The notes under the pieces: model-generated
What the model was told of the DNA's origin: nothing
Database searches by the model: none
Seen by the model: only the letters and a program-made list of their open reading frames with translations
Assembly (NCBI GenBank): GCA_003260075.1
Contig: QLIY01000379.1
Coordinates: forward strand, 1-64,000
Origin: Phallusia mammillata
Lineage: Eukaryota > Chordata > Ascidiacea > Phlebobranchia > Ascidiidae
Length of the DNA stretch: 64,000 nucleotides
Direction: 5' to 3'
Made by a program: the position numbers and the translations under genes
Shown: one piece after another, positions 46,401 to 57,241 of the stretch
How positions within the stretch are numbered: position 1 is the stretch's first letter
Layout of the letters: the number at the start of each line of letters is the position of its first letter

Positions 46401-47454
46401 TTGCCATGCTGGAAAAGATAGAACTGGAATTATGTCAGCACTGTTACTTGCAATTTGTGGATTTAGCAAAAAGGCAATTGTTTATGATTATTCTGTTACA
46501 GAGGTGGGAATAACTACCATTGCTTATTCCAGGATTTAATATGATCACAAGTACATGTGCATTGTATTAATCTTTTTTGCAAATCATGTTAAACTAGTTT
46601 AGCTTTTGACTATAATTTGAATTACTAGTTCAGAAGTTACCCAGTTGTAGAAGTGTGAAGAAGTTATGGAAGTTTTACTTAAATTATAGTGGCCTGAATC
46701 GCTGTAAAAAGTCGAATGTGGGCATGAGCATTTGCTGAAACTTTTGAATAATAAAGCATGTCGCTTTTTTGAGAAAGTTTTGTTTTTTAAAATATATAAA
46801 AAATTTCTCACTGTTACAATTCTTTCTGTTTTATTTTTTGTGCTTAAAGATTCAGTTCTTAACTGACAATAACCTTGTCAATCAAGGGTTATGATTGGAT
46901 CCAGAATTAGAATAACTACTCTAAATTAGGAAAACGTGTTTGCACCACAAACAATTCTGTAAAAAAATGCTGAACGAGCATTTTGTCCACCACGTTGCAT
47001 ATTTAACAAATTTGTAGTTCCAAGACAATTCTATACCAGGCACTTTTTTCCTAATTAGTCTTAAAAATAAATACCATTCCCCCCCCCCCCACAAACAATT
47101 CTGTAAAAAAATGCTGAACGAGCATTTTGTCCACCATGTTGCATATTTAACAAATTTGTGGTTCCAAGACAATTCTATACCAGGCACTTTTTTGCTAATT
47201 AGTCTGAAAAATAAATACTATCCGAAACAATTTGTTACAACTTATCATTCATCACTGAATTTCAGATTGCTTTTCCTGTTGGTGGAAATGATTTAAGTGA
47301 TTACAGTGAAAAAATAAGAAGAGCACCTCAACATGTAATGTCAGATTTGTTTGAATATATTGAAGAAAAATATGGATCAATTGAATTATACCTGGTTTCT
47401 ATTGGTTTCTCTGTGCAAGAACAAAATGAGCTAAAACAACGCATTATGTTGTGA
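43466..47454 (+). CDS. Y_phosphatase3-family phosphatase, copy A (302 aa, 6 exons)
   Basis: Exons 43466-43638, 43878-43957, 44019-44188, 44442-44552, 45728-45913 and 47266-47454 (TGA). Starts MFKSLKNFRPVGG, matching the NFRDLGG opening of the family, followed by VFRSARPDFITKEDLDEI and SVIDFR (the family's RS..L..LT..D...L and VIDLR blocks). Exon 4 encodes a 37-residue hydrophobic stretch (IFWVLLLSILSIFIGT). Exon 5 holds the active-site loop ICCHAGKDRTGIMSALLL, the CX5R P-loop. Exon 6 ends with FEYIEEKYGSIELYLVSIGF, the usual C-terminal helices. Family members (MptpB and LpPTP types) hydrolyse phosphotyrosine, phosphoserine or phosphoinositides; the substrate here is unknown. Exon 5 appears twice (second copy 46318-46503) because of a false duplication. 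Use one copy only: two would repeat the P-loop. Confidence 0.88.
44644..45110. repeat. Three tandem copies of a 157-bp unit in phosphatase A intron 4
   Basis: Units start near 44644, 44801 and 44957 with GTTTGTCCGACTCGTTTTTC or a close variant, and each ends GCTAGCCCCCTAAAA. Divergence is a few per cent. A more degenerate fourth unit continues to about 45385. No G runs separate the units, so this is a genuine minisatellite-like array. Confidence 0.8.
45627..46790. repeat. 570-bp false duplication carrying phosphatase A exon 5
   Basis: 45627-46198 and 46209-46790 are about 99% identical and separated by ten C (46199-46208). The few differences (for example GTCAAG/GTGAAG near 46070/46660, TTGAATGTAGG/TCGAATGTGGG) look allelic. 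Most likely both haplotypes placed in tandem. Confidence 0.8.
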
Positions 47455-47605
47455 GCTGTGTGCGGTAAATGAAGTTTCATGTAATTGCCCCCCCCCCCTG
47501 AATTATACCTGGTTTCTATTGGTTTCTCTGTGCAAGAACAAAATGATTTAAAACAACGCATTATGTTGTAAGCTGTGTGCTGTAAATGAAGTTTCATGTA
47601 ATTGG
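46930..47605. repeat. Two more false duplications around phosphatase A exon 6
   Basis: 46930-47079 recurs at 47091-47217 across C run 47080-47090. 47388-47486 (end of exon 6) recurs at 47497-47605 across C run 47487-47496. The complete exon is 47266-47454. Confidence 0.75.
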
Positions 47606-48660
47606 TTTGCACTTAATTGATTTTAACCAAGTTATAAAGGTTCCAAAATTTGTTTTTTGCATTTTATTTTCGTTGATATACAACATATAAATGTGCTGTT
47701 GTACTAGCTGTGCAAAACTAAATATTCCATTCAACGGAATGCTGCTTTACATGCTTAAACACATTGTTAAAGACTTTGTTCAGTTTTTAAATGCAGTTTT
47801 GAAACGTACATATGTTTTGGAGTTTATGTGATATTGTACTGGACCCAATGTACTGTATGATTGTTTATTTTCACCGTACTGACCGAACTCTACTTCTAAT
47901 TTTGCTTCATGGAAAAATGGCAATATTAAAACATGAAACACTGTAGAGCATGTTAGTTTTGTACCCTGGTGTTGTTTCTGTCTGGTATGCAACGACATAA
48001 GTGAACTATAGTTGTAAGTTACCCTGAAATTGGGACTGAAACCCCAAATCGCCTTACTACAAACCCAACCGATTTTCACAAATAGGGATTAGAATTAGGC
48101 CCAAAAGTTATCGAGGTGAAACGAAACAAACGTGACCAAGTGCGAAAAATCAAGCACGTTTTGCGCAAACCTAAACCCGAACCCAGCCGACCAAATACAG
48201 TGTTTACAATGCTAGGCACGTTTTTTATGTGTCTGCGTTTCGACCCATTCAAAGCAAAACAAACTAGACTGTTCGTGTAATTTTACACACCATTTAATTC
48301 TATTGTATGTGGAACAATACATTTTCTAGATCAAACCTTTGCGCGGGCATTCAGTTCAAAACTGTGGTAAAAGTACGACTTACAAAATGCCTGGTATGTC
48401 TGCGACCAAAGGTCAATCATCAGTCACACAGGAACCGGAAACAGACATGTTACGTCACAAACATTTTCCCACCATCGTGTTAAAGCATTGTGTTTTAGGG
48501 TTGCGATTTCAGGAAATTGGTATGTTTGTTGAAAATCGGTCACGCATTTACCGATTATGTCTATTCTTTCGCGGAATTTTGCGTGCCTGCAGCTGTTCCA
48601 AGTCGTTTAGTTGAGCTTTGGTAGTTGTAGAAGTGATATGTTGCTGTTATATTACTGAAC
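47455..48660. other. Intergenic, phosphatase A to B
   Basis: No gene recognised. About 48240-48420 is a diverged relative of 50955-51140 (shared CAAAGCAAAACAAACTAGA and ACAATACATTTT words), so it is transposon-derived. The rest is untranslated or unique sequence. Confidence 0.5.
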
Positions 48661-51600
48661 ATGTACACTGCAATGCATAATTTTCGACCGATTGGAGGGC
48701 TTCTGTTTTCAGAGATTAGGTCCGAGAATGTAGAAAACAAAGCTGAAAAGATTCGAGTTTATAGAAGTGGAAGATTGGACAATGTCACCCAAGAGGATTT
48801 GGATTTACTGAGTAAAACACTTGGAATTAAGTAAGCATTTGCAGTCATTTCGATTATGGTCTGTAACAGTTACACACTTTTGTACAATACTTACATAATA
48901 TGTACTGCGCTAAGGCTTTGTAAGAAAGATTGTTTCATATCATTTAACGGTAAAAGTCATTAAAAGTAACGGTTAATATTACAAATTGCTCGGCGTGTTT
49001 GTATTTCGGGCTTTTTTGCTGCGTTGAGCAAAATGATAGTATTAATAATCAAAAGTGGAAAAACAAACGTAAAATAGATGTAGCTAAAAAACAAGTGTAT
49101 ATAGCTAAAAAAATCATTTTTTAAGTGTAGCCTATGTAGCTAAAAAACAGAAAAAATGTTCAAAACATTTTTATTGGCCCCCCCCCCCGGTTAATATTAC
49201 AAATTGCTCGGCGTGTTTGTATTTCGGGCTTTTTTTGCTTCGTTGAGCAAAATGATAGTATTAATAATCAAAAGTGGAAAAACAAATGTAAAATAGATGT
49301 AGCTAAAAAAACAAGTGTATGTAGCTAAAAAAACAGCAAAAATGTTCAAAACAATTTTATTGTTTTCAGGTCGGTGATTGATCTTCGGTCTTTTAATCAT
49401 GAATATCAGAATAACGGAGCATTAAAGTTACTGGATGGAAATAACCAAGGTAAGTTATAACAAAAATATATTTGTATTTTGACCAACCAAGACTTTTACC
49501 CCTGGTTATCTTTAACTTTGGTCGGTCCCTAAAAATATGTTTTTCCACCTTATTTAAACGATTTTTAAGCTGCAATAAGTTCAGAATTGAACACCCAAAC
49601 TAATAAAGATCTTGGATTGGTTGTCAGACATTTAAATTTTGATGTGATTTGATGCATATGACGTTATAAACCGGGATTGTTGTTGCAGAATGTTTAGGCT
49701 GAGTTTCAGTAGTGTAACCCCCCCCCCTTTTGATGTGATTTGATGCATATGACGTTATAAACCGGGATTGTTGTTCCAGAATGTTTAGGCTGAGTTTGTT
49801 TAACTTAAACTAAACTTAAACTTAAACTTCAGTAGTGTAGACTGCAGTCATGGGTTGCCATCGACTTAACACCAAAAATAAGGACAACCGAAAAATTAAA
49901 TTTTCATACGAAACAAAACAAAACGTTTTTGAACAAATCTTTGCATTTATACGAGCCGTGACATATGATATGCAACATTTTGGCCAGAAACAATCTCTTC
50001 CAGCAACTTCTTGTTCGTAGAAAATACTTTGTACATCTCACTACTTCTCAGGTCTAGGTTTACTTTTACTTGTAGCAGGGATTTGACCAGAAATTGTTGA
50101 AAAAAAAGAAGGACTCAAGTCAAAAATAAGGACATTTCTTAGAAAAAAGGACAATGAACTTTTCTAAGACATACCCTTCAAAATAAGGACAAATCTTAGA
50201 AATAAGGACGGTATGGCAACCCTGATTGTAGAGATATCATTGCTGTACATTACTTTTAAGTTTAAATTGTTTGAAATTATTGTGGTGTAAGAGAGCTATT
50301 TTGGATTTTTTCTGGCCTGCAAGCTAGGCAAGGTTGGCAATCGCCATTTTAGACAAGCCTTGTCGGGACTTCATTAGTCCATCACGACAAATAGGTTTTT
50401 GTGCCAATAAAGCTATTTACATCGGAGAATTGATGTTTTAGTCGTGCAGCGCTGCCACGCTGACTTCTTACCTCAATGCGCCAATCTTACTTTCTTTTAA
50501 ATCACATAACACATTATGATAACGGTGTAGCTGCAGTGCGCTTAGCTTTCGGAAAATCTACTAACACAGGAACTCACAGACAGGCCTGCTAATTTCCAAA
50601 ACGTGACGCAACGGAGCATAGGCTTTTAGAAGTCATGAGTTTGGTGAGTCAGCAATTATTGCAATGGTAAAGGCCTATATTCTCTTGCGCCACCTTTTGG
50701 AAATTAGCAGGCCTGTCTGTGAGTTCCTGTGTTAGTAGCTGTAGCATTTATCCACAAATTGTGCTCTACACCCGCATTTTTTTACTATGAGTTTTGGTTG
50801 GTCAGCTATTTCCGGCTTGGTGATTGTTTTAGTGCAATTGTGTCGCTTTTGTTTTCGTTCACCAAGCGAAATTTCGTTAATCCCATTATCTAGCACAGGG
50901 CTCACCAAAGTACGGCCCACGGGCAGGATCCGGCCCTCGAGGTCATGTCTGCCTATTAACCGATTCAAAGCAAAACAAACTAGAGTGTTCATATAATTTT
51001 ACAGGCCCGTTAAATCTATTGGATGTGGCACAATACATTTTATAGACCACACCTTTGTACGGTCACAACGGAAACTGTAGTAAAAGTACGAGTTATAGGT
51101 GAAAATTCTTCATATGTCTGCGGCCTTTGAGGTCATTTTATCCGGCCCACAGCCGTATTTCTTGGTTTGCCAAATCGTATTGATAACTTTGTAACATTCG
51201 AAAATTATTTTCTTTTAACGAACGTTTTCCTGCAACGACATGTAGAATTAATATAACCAAGTTACATAGGATTACAACGTCCAGGATTGCCCAAAGTCAG
51301 TTTATTACGTCACAGTCAAGACTTAATTGTGCGCGAAAAATTGCCTTCTTTTGCTACTTCGGAAGTAACATAGAAGCATTGCTCGTAAAATGAGACAAAC
51401 TTTACAGTTTAACAAGTGAACCACCAAACTAAATAAAATTGTGGAAATACCATCTCTTAACGGTACGATAAATATCGACTCGCGGGGCAGGTTTGGGACA
51501 AGTGGGGGCTTGTAAACTGTGCAGCCTTCGCGAATCATGATTAAACTTAAGTTTAAACTTGCCACGAGAGAATTATTAAGTACATATATCACGTCTTTTT

Positions 51601-54343
51601 TTTTTCTTTTTTCTTTTGCAGCAACAGTTTATATACTGTCCTATATTGTAAATGACGCCAACAATCTCGCTATCTTCTAATTACTCAATTCGTTGCAATT
51701 GGGTATAACTTAAATATTGAATACAGAAAAACAAATGTATCTTTATAGACGTTGGAGTGCTAAATATTTACAAAATGGAGAAGACCCTTTCCACTATTCT
51801 CATGTGGACGAAGCAAAGCAAAAGACGTGACGTCATTCAACACGTGATGGTCAACTTCTTCGAGAAACAATTTGTTGAGAAACTTTTCTACAGCGGGACG
51901 TTAAATATATTCCAGGTGCTTTTCTGCGTGTAATGCTGTAAACCGGTGATGTATTTTATTGTTGCCGAGATGGGATTCGAACCCCCTACCTTGTACCCCA
52001 GAGTTCCCTACTACTTAAGGCAGTGGTTTTCGAACTTATACGGATCGCGTACCACCTGACAACCTTTTCTCTCGCTACGTACCACCTAAAGTCCGAAACC
52101 CGGTTTGAATGGATAGACCAAGAAATAGGCCCGTTTCCTCAACCTGGCTAGCATATTAAGCAATTTCAAAGAATGTCCAAAACACAAGTTTCGCCCAAAC
52201 GAGTGCTGAGGGTTGATCAGTTGAGTTGCAATTTTTGATCGCCCCCCCCCCCTTTTCTGCGTGTAATGCTGTAAACCGGTGATGTATTTTATTGTTGCCC
52301 AGATGGGATTGGTCCCCCTACCTTGTACCCCAGACCAGAGTTCCCTACTACTTAAGGCAGTGGTTTTCAAACTTATACAGATCGCGTACCACCTGACAAC
52401 TTTTTCTATCGCTGCGTATCCACCTAAACCTAAACCCTGTTTGATTAGATAGACCAAGAAATAGGCCCGCCCCCCCCCCCCCCCCCCCTACTCGCGTACC
52501 ACCTGAAAAGTTCCTGCGTACCACTAGTGGTACGCAGACCACAGTTTGAGAACCACTGACTTGAAGGTACATCCAATTTTTTTCCCTTAGCACAACTATT
52601 CGCGGTTTTTGTGAAAATGTAAAATAATGAAAATTGCCCTGCTTTTATATGTCACGAAGTGGCCACGAAACCGTAATTACGTGGTTATTTACCCCTGCGG
52701 AAGTATGGTTGAACAATTCTCCTTTCGGTTAGGTCGTTTTTGATTGGACATAGTGCCACCATTGCAGCACATTTAGTGTGTATTGGTGTGCATACAGTTT
52801 TTTTTATAGTTTTGTTTCGATTTTCGCGAGTGTACATATTCGACTTATGACCTAAATTCCTGGTAACAGCAAAATAATAAATATTTTTCACAGCAAATGA
52901 AAATCTTGGTACTTTGGTTTTTCACGAACTTTGTCGGAACTGCTGGAGTGTGGAAATATGCTTCGTATTTGATGCAAACTAAAGGAATGTTGAGTTTCTA
53001 CAAGGTAAGAAAGAAGCTTGTCATAACAACAGCTACAAATATGCTAAGTTTGAACGTAAGGAATTACTGGTTTTACCTCAACTTGCTGGTTTTCTAAAAT
53101 TTCCTGTATTTTGCTCAGTGTGGGGATTCAAATTTTTTGTCAGCCGGTTCTATCACAAAAGTCATATTTTCTAGCCGGTCCTGTTACAAAAAGTCCATTA
53201 ACACTACCCGGTAATGCTAACCGGTTCGCTGATCTTATAAAATTTCGTGAGACGGTTCTGTAGAACTGATGCGAACCGGCTGAATCCCACCACTGGTTTT
53301 GCTTTATTACAAAAAGCGTTGCTATACTTTATGACTAATTTGCTACATTAAAAATAAGCTCACACCTCTGAGCTAAAAGTAAAATGGCTGAATTGGGATT
53401 TTTTTGCTCTAATACTATATAATGTTTGATTTCTATTAGATGATTGTTGATTTCTGTGGCGTCTCAATCAGATCCACGTTTCAACTTCTCAATAACAAGG
53501 AGAACCTGCCAGCTATAGTATGTTGTCATGCTGGAAAAGATAGGACTGGAATTATCTCAGCTTTGCTTCTTGCGATGTGCGGGTTTGATCAAAAGATTAT
53601 AGTCGATGATTACAACTTAACTGAGGTAACATTATCTATTGAAACTTTTGGTTTATTTTAATTTTGTAAACAGGGGTGTCTCTAAATCGGGGGTGTCAAA
53701 AACACGGCCTGCGGGCCGCATGAGTCCCACCAAGAGTTTATGCGCGGTCCGTGGAGTAACTTTTAGAAGTTATGTGTTTTACTCGTTTTTTTTAATCTAG
53801 GTAACGGCATTAATGTACATTTAACTTTCTAATCATGCGGCCTTCGACTTACTTAAAAGTTTGTTTTTGGCCTCAAAGTGGTTTGTGTTTGACGCCCCTG
53901 CTCCAAACAAACCTGTAACACAAAATTTGCTACACCTACTATTTAATATGTGCCTTTTTGCGATAAATCTAAAGAGCAACTGTCTGGCCAATTGGGCAAT
54001 CCTGCACTAGAAATCATTATGGCATTTTGCGCCATAAAATAAAACACTAAGGCTCCTAATCTTATCATTATGTGGGGTTTTGTTGTACAATATCAAATCA
54101 TTTAGTGACTGATTTTTTTTTTTTTAAATAATCTGTAACTTATCTCATTTCCAGACTGCCTTTGGTTCTGATCACAAAGAACTGACTCGATATGCTGATA
54201 ATATGAAAGGAGCTCCACGTCACGTTATGACGCAACTATTAAATTACGTCGATGAAAAATACGGATCTGTTCCTCAATATCTCGTTTCTATCAGATTTTC
54301 AATGCAGGAACAAGAAAATTTAAAACAGTTACTTCTGTGCTAG
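48661..54343 (+). CDS. Y_phosphatase3-family phosphatase, copy B (300 aa, 6 exons)
   Basis: Exons 48661-48830, 49370-49449, 51749-51915, 52894-53004, 53440-53625 and 54155-54343 (TAG). Starts MYTAMHNFRPIGGLLF; then VYRSGRLDNVTQEDLDLL and SVIDLRSF. Exons 2, 4, 5 and 6 have exactly the lengths of copy A (80, 111, 186 and 189 bases) and every phase matches. Exon 4 is again hydrophobic (MKILVLWFFTNFVGTAGVW). Exon 5 carries VCCHAGKDRTGIISALLLAMCG; the last exon ends YVDEKYGSVPQYLVSIRF. Introns are larger than in A and hold four hAT-type MITEs plus false duplications at 48962/49189 and 49636/49728. This shared exon plan shows tandem gene duplication. AATAAA lies near 54742, about 400 bases past the stop. 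Confidence 0.88.
48962..49795. repeat. False duplications in phosphatase B introns 1 and 2
   Basis: 48962-49179 recurs at 49190-49365 across a C run at about 49180-49188. 49636-49717 recurs at 49730-49795 across a C run at 49718-49727. Exon 2 lies between the pairs and is single. Confidence 0.7.
49849..50224. mobile_element. MITE with GGGTTGCCAT / ATGGCAACCC ends
   Basis: Inverted ends at 49852-49861 and 50213-50222, with repeated AAAATAAGGAC words inside. Resembles the element at 30627-31068. No matching 8-bp flanks found, so the exact ends are uncertain. Phosphatase B intron 2. Confidence 0.55.
50896..51170. mobile_element. Decayed hAT-like MITE, GGGCTCACCAAAGTACGGCCC end
   Basis: The left end GGGCTCACCAAAGTACGGCCC is loosely inverted at 51133-51170 (CCGGCCCACAGCCGTATTTC then GGTTTGCC). 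The interior is related to 48240-48420. Upstream, 50814-50872 is a second copy of the GGCTTGGTGA..TTCACCAAGC unit seen at 18572. Confidence 0.5.
52021..52558. mobile_element. hAT-type MITE, CAGTGGTTTTCGAACTTATA end, internally duplicated by false joins
   Basis: Left end CAGTGGTTTTCGAACTTATA, right end CAGTTTGAGAACCACTG. Flanks ACTTAAGG (52013-52020) and ACTTGAAG (52559-52566), 6/8. C runs at 52242-52252 and 52471-52488 separate repeated segments (51916-52241 against 52253-52470), so the real element is shorter. Phosphatase B intron 3. Confidence 0.65.
53116..53295. mobile_element. hAT-type MITE, CAGTGGTGGGATTCA family, copy 3
   Basis: 180 bp; ends CAGTGTGGGGATTCAA and TGAATCCCACCACTG. Target duplication ATTTTGCT (53108-53115) / GTTTTGCT (53296-53303), 7/8. 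Phosphatase B intron 4. Confidence 0.85.
53688..53900. mobile_element. hAT-type MITE, CGGGGGTGTCAAA / TTTGACGCCCCTG ends
   Basis: 213 bp; flanks CTCTAAAT (53680-53687) and CTCCAAAC (53901-53908), 6/8. The interior starts ACGGCCTGCGGGCCGCATG. Phosphatase B intron 5. Confidence 0.65.
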
Positions 54344-55371
54344 TTTATGTACCTGGGTTCAAATTTAATGTAATGTTTACAATTTTTACGTTTTTTGGGT
54401 ACGTATGTATGTTTACAATGATGTTCTGCATTAATGAAAACACAAATGCCTCTATTTTTTTTATTAAAAGCCACCTACCTTTGCATTACTTTTCATAAAC
54501 AAAATATATTTTGGCAAACTTACCTCTATCATTTGTTTCGTTCTGAAGATGCTTTAAAGTTGTTTTAAAGTTTTGGTTACATTCGTGTACTTTATGCAGC
54601 CTTTTCTTTTTTTTAAAAAAAACCTACGCCTCTACAATTTTACCTTGAAACGTTTTCACCTCAGGTTTACACCATACCAGCAGTGTCATATCAAAATAAA
54701 AATTAATTTTTATTGATGTTTTTCTATGTGTATAATTGTTAATAAAATAGAGATCAGCATACTTATCTTTTTAATCCCCAAAAAACAATCCAAAAGCCAG
54801 AACAAGTATTTCACTACACAAGTAAAAGTTGAATTATAGGTCAAGAGTTAATTCCCAAATATGCAATAAATGAAGTGTTTAGTGCCAGTTGTTGGTGTCA
54901 TTAGCAGATTGAGTTTGACATTTTTTGGCAAAAAACAACTTGTTCCATTACGATTGTCGACGTCACAAGACGCATTGTCACCACAAAAGCGATTAATTGA
55001 GATTCAAGAGGCCGCTCTGTGACAGTCAGAAATAATTGTAATTGGCACGTTTGTATAGCGCAAAAAAAAAATTCATTCCTTTGCGAAGTGACGGTGAAAT
55101 TGGTTCCGTGTTTTGCATTTTTGTTGAGATATAAGCACTAAGCAGTGCTTACAAAGGGACTTTTCCGTGTTTGCAGATTATTTAAGCTTAGTCGGCAATG
55201 TGAATATTAACAGTACGATAGGTACTTTGCGATGTTTGAACAGAACTATAGGCATTTGGAAAGGTTATATAGCAGTAACAGTTGGTTAGAAAAAATATAC
55301 GGTTGGAAAAATGTAAATGTCATTGTCAAGAATTTGCCAAAAATCATTTGGCTTTTAAACATGGTAATAAC

Positions 55372-55549
55372 TAGAGATGTACCGAATATTCGGTTTGCCG
55401 AATTTATTCGGCCGAATCGGTCACTTTTGCAAAGATTCGGTTTCGGCCGAATCGCAACCAATTATTCGGCCGAAACCGAATCTTTGCAAAAATGGCCGAT
55501 TCGGCCGAATAAATTCGGCAAACCGAATATTCGGTAGGCTACATCTCTA
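55372..55549. mobile_element. Near-perfect palindromic MITE, TAGAGATGTACCGAATATTC family
   Basis: 178 bp that folds almost entirely on itself: the left arm (TAGAGATGTACCGAATATTC...) is mirrored by the right arm (...GAATATTCGGTAGGCTACATCTCTA). The centre is AACCAATTATTCGGCC. Flanking 8-mers match only 4 of 8. It is the cleanest copy of the family also seen at 8502, 26293 and 55850. Confidence 0.75.
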
Positions 55550-55802
55550 CTGTAAACACTTTAAAAACGTTTACGAGCATCCATTTAAAGCGTTAAACGT
55601 GTCCTTTCTTCTTAGGACCAACGAAAATCGCGTCAATCATTATATTTTTTAACATATTGACGCTTTTCCCACTGCAGACAAAAAATCAGTAATTCATTGT
55701 CGGGTTGGCAATCATGCTTGAGGCAATGTTAAACCCCATAGAACTAAAATAAGGACGAAACACAACCATTCTATACTAATAACCATGTAGATAAACTTGT
55801 GT

Positions 55803-56180
55803 TTTCATGTCAAACGCGTAGCGTACGACTTTGCGTGACGTCATAAATGATTCGGTTGATTCGGCCGAATTTATTCGGCAAAACCGCCGAATATTCGGTT
55901 TCGGCCGAATCGAAATTTCGCCGATTCGGTACATCACTAGTGAAAACCTATTTGGGTACTTGTTGTCTTCCAGTTGATGCCTACCTCGGGGGGGGGGATG
56001 TTAAACGCGTAGCGTACAACTTTGCGTGACGTCCTAAATGATTCGGTTGATTCGGCCGAATTTATTCGGCAAAACCGCCAAATATTCGGTTTCGGCCGAA
56101 ACGAAATTTCGCCGATTCGGTACATCACTAGTGAAAACCTATTTGGGTACTTGTTGTCTTCCAGTTGATGCCTACCTCGA
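55803..56180. repeat. Falsely duplicated half element of the TTCGGCCGAA family
   Basis: 55803-55987 and 56000-56180 are near-identical copies across a G run (55988-55997). Each ends CGATTCGGTACATCACTAG, the right end of the palindromic family. A third copy of the same block lies at 57443-57600. Confidence 0.7.
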
Positions 56181-56374
56181 CCGTATGCACAGCTATGACA
56201 AACAGTAGTATTTAGTATTTTTCGCCGTTTTTTTCGTGTTTGCATTGTGTTTACTATAACGATGCCAATATGTTTTGGTGAAATACATAATTAGACAACA
56301 AAATAGGAGTGGTACAGTTCGCAATGTTTGGCCTAGAGTTTTGTAAACTAGGATTTCGGATTATATTTACTAAC

Positions 56375-56747
56375 CTCCTTTGTCACTAAGCAAAAGTCCA
56401 CACATGAATCGTCGCACCATGGACCAGTGACTTTCATGGACCACTTGGTGGATGATGTCGCAGAATTCGGAATCAGGCATGAACATGCAGATGTACATTG
56501 CGGCGAAAATCTCCTGTAATGTCTGGTGCACAAAGTAGAAGATTGCACTGTCACCCTCAAAAAGCCTAGGGCAAAGAGCAACCTTGATGACAAAATCTTG
56601 TATATTTACATCTTCTAGGCCAGCATTTTGTATATCGATGTTTAAAAAAACAACGGTTAGGCGAAACATACCGTCGTAAGCCATTTTACCAAGTGGTTTG
56701 ACAAGATCGCAAAAGCGTAAACCTTGTTTGTGAACAGAGGTTTCTAA

Positions 56748-56821
<74 letters not shown>

Positions 56822-57240
56822 AACAGAGGTTTCTAACTGAAGCAAGACTTTTTGGAAAACCTTGGTAATTGTGTTTACTTGATTTACATCGCCGTGCAAA
56901 CCAGAGTAAACCACAAACTGCAACAGCGTTGGGTTGTGACAGAGTTGAATTAAATGCGGTGCATTAATGTGCAACGTTTTCCACAAAACATCTGCCTCAC
57001 TCCCGGCAAATGCAAAAAATAGCTTTTGCATGCCATCTGTTGGAAGATCACCAACAACAACTGTGAGTTTTGGACGCAAGACAATTGGCAATGAAAGAAT
57101 AGAATGAGGCCGAGAAGTAAAAATTACCAGGGATTTACCGAAAAAAATTTTACAACAAAGATTGGCTACAAGCCCCTGAATCGGTAAAGCAGTGTCATAC
57201 GACACATTGGCTGGCTTTTCGTTGCTTAGGGACCAAGTAC
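56375..57240 (-). pseudogene. NACHT-domain (NLR-like) gene fragment
   Basis: Minus-strand frame open from 57240 down to a GT donor after 56375. It reads TWSLSNEKP (the usual sequence just after a Walker B DGLDE), then SLVIFTSRPHSI (NACHT sensor-1 TSRP), LPTDGMQKLFFAFAG, LCHNPTLLQFVVY (NACHT distal helical/winged-helix CxxP motif) and FYFVHQTLQEIFAAMYI (the F.H.T.QE..AA motif). A 72-G run (56749-56820), flanked by AACAGAGGTTTCTAA on both sides, interrupts it; removing run and one repeat restores the frame (LETSVHKQGLRFCDL). At 57241 an n cuts the gene just before Walker B, and nothing to the right continues it. Marked as a fragment: it may be intact in reality but misassembled. NACHT proteins are signalling ATPases, often of innate immunity. 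Confidence 0.7.
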
Positions 57241-57241
57241 N

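Larger units (their letters stand above)
54344..56374. other. Intergenic, phosphatase B to the NACHT fragment
   Basis: No gene recognised apart from the transposon pieces listed. The first 400 bases should be the phosphatase B 3' untranslated region. Confidence 0.5.

Noticed and set aside
46318-46503. Duplicated phosphatase A exon 5 as alternative or tandem exon
   Set aside because: The copy sits in a 570-bp duplicate at about 99% identity beyond a C run, and including it would repeat the catalytic loop. Allelic misassembly is simpler.
48339-48614. 91-codon frame upstream of phosphatase B
   Set aside because: Lies in transposon-derived sequence related to 50955-51140, with no homologue recognised.
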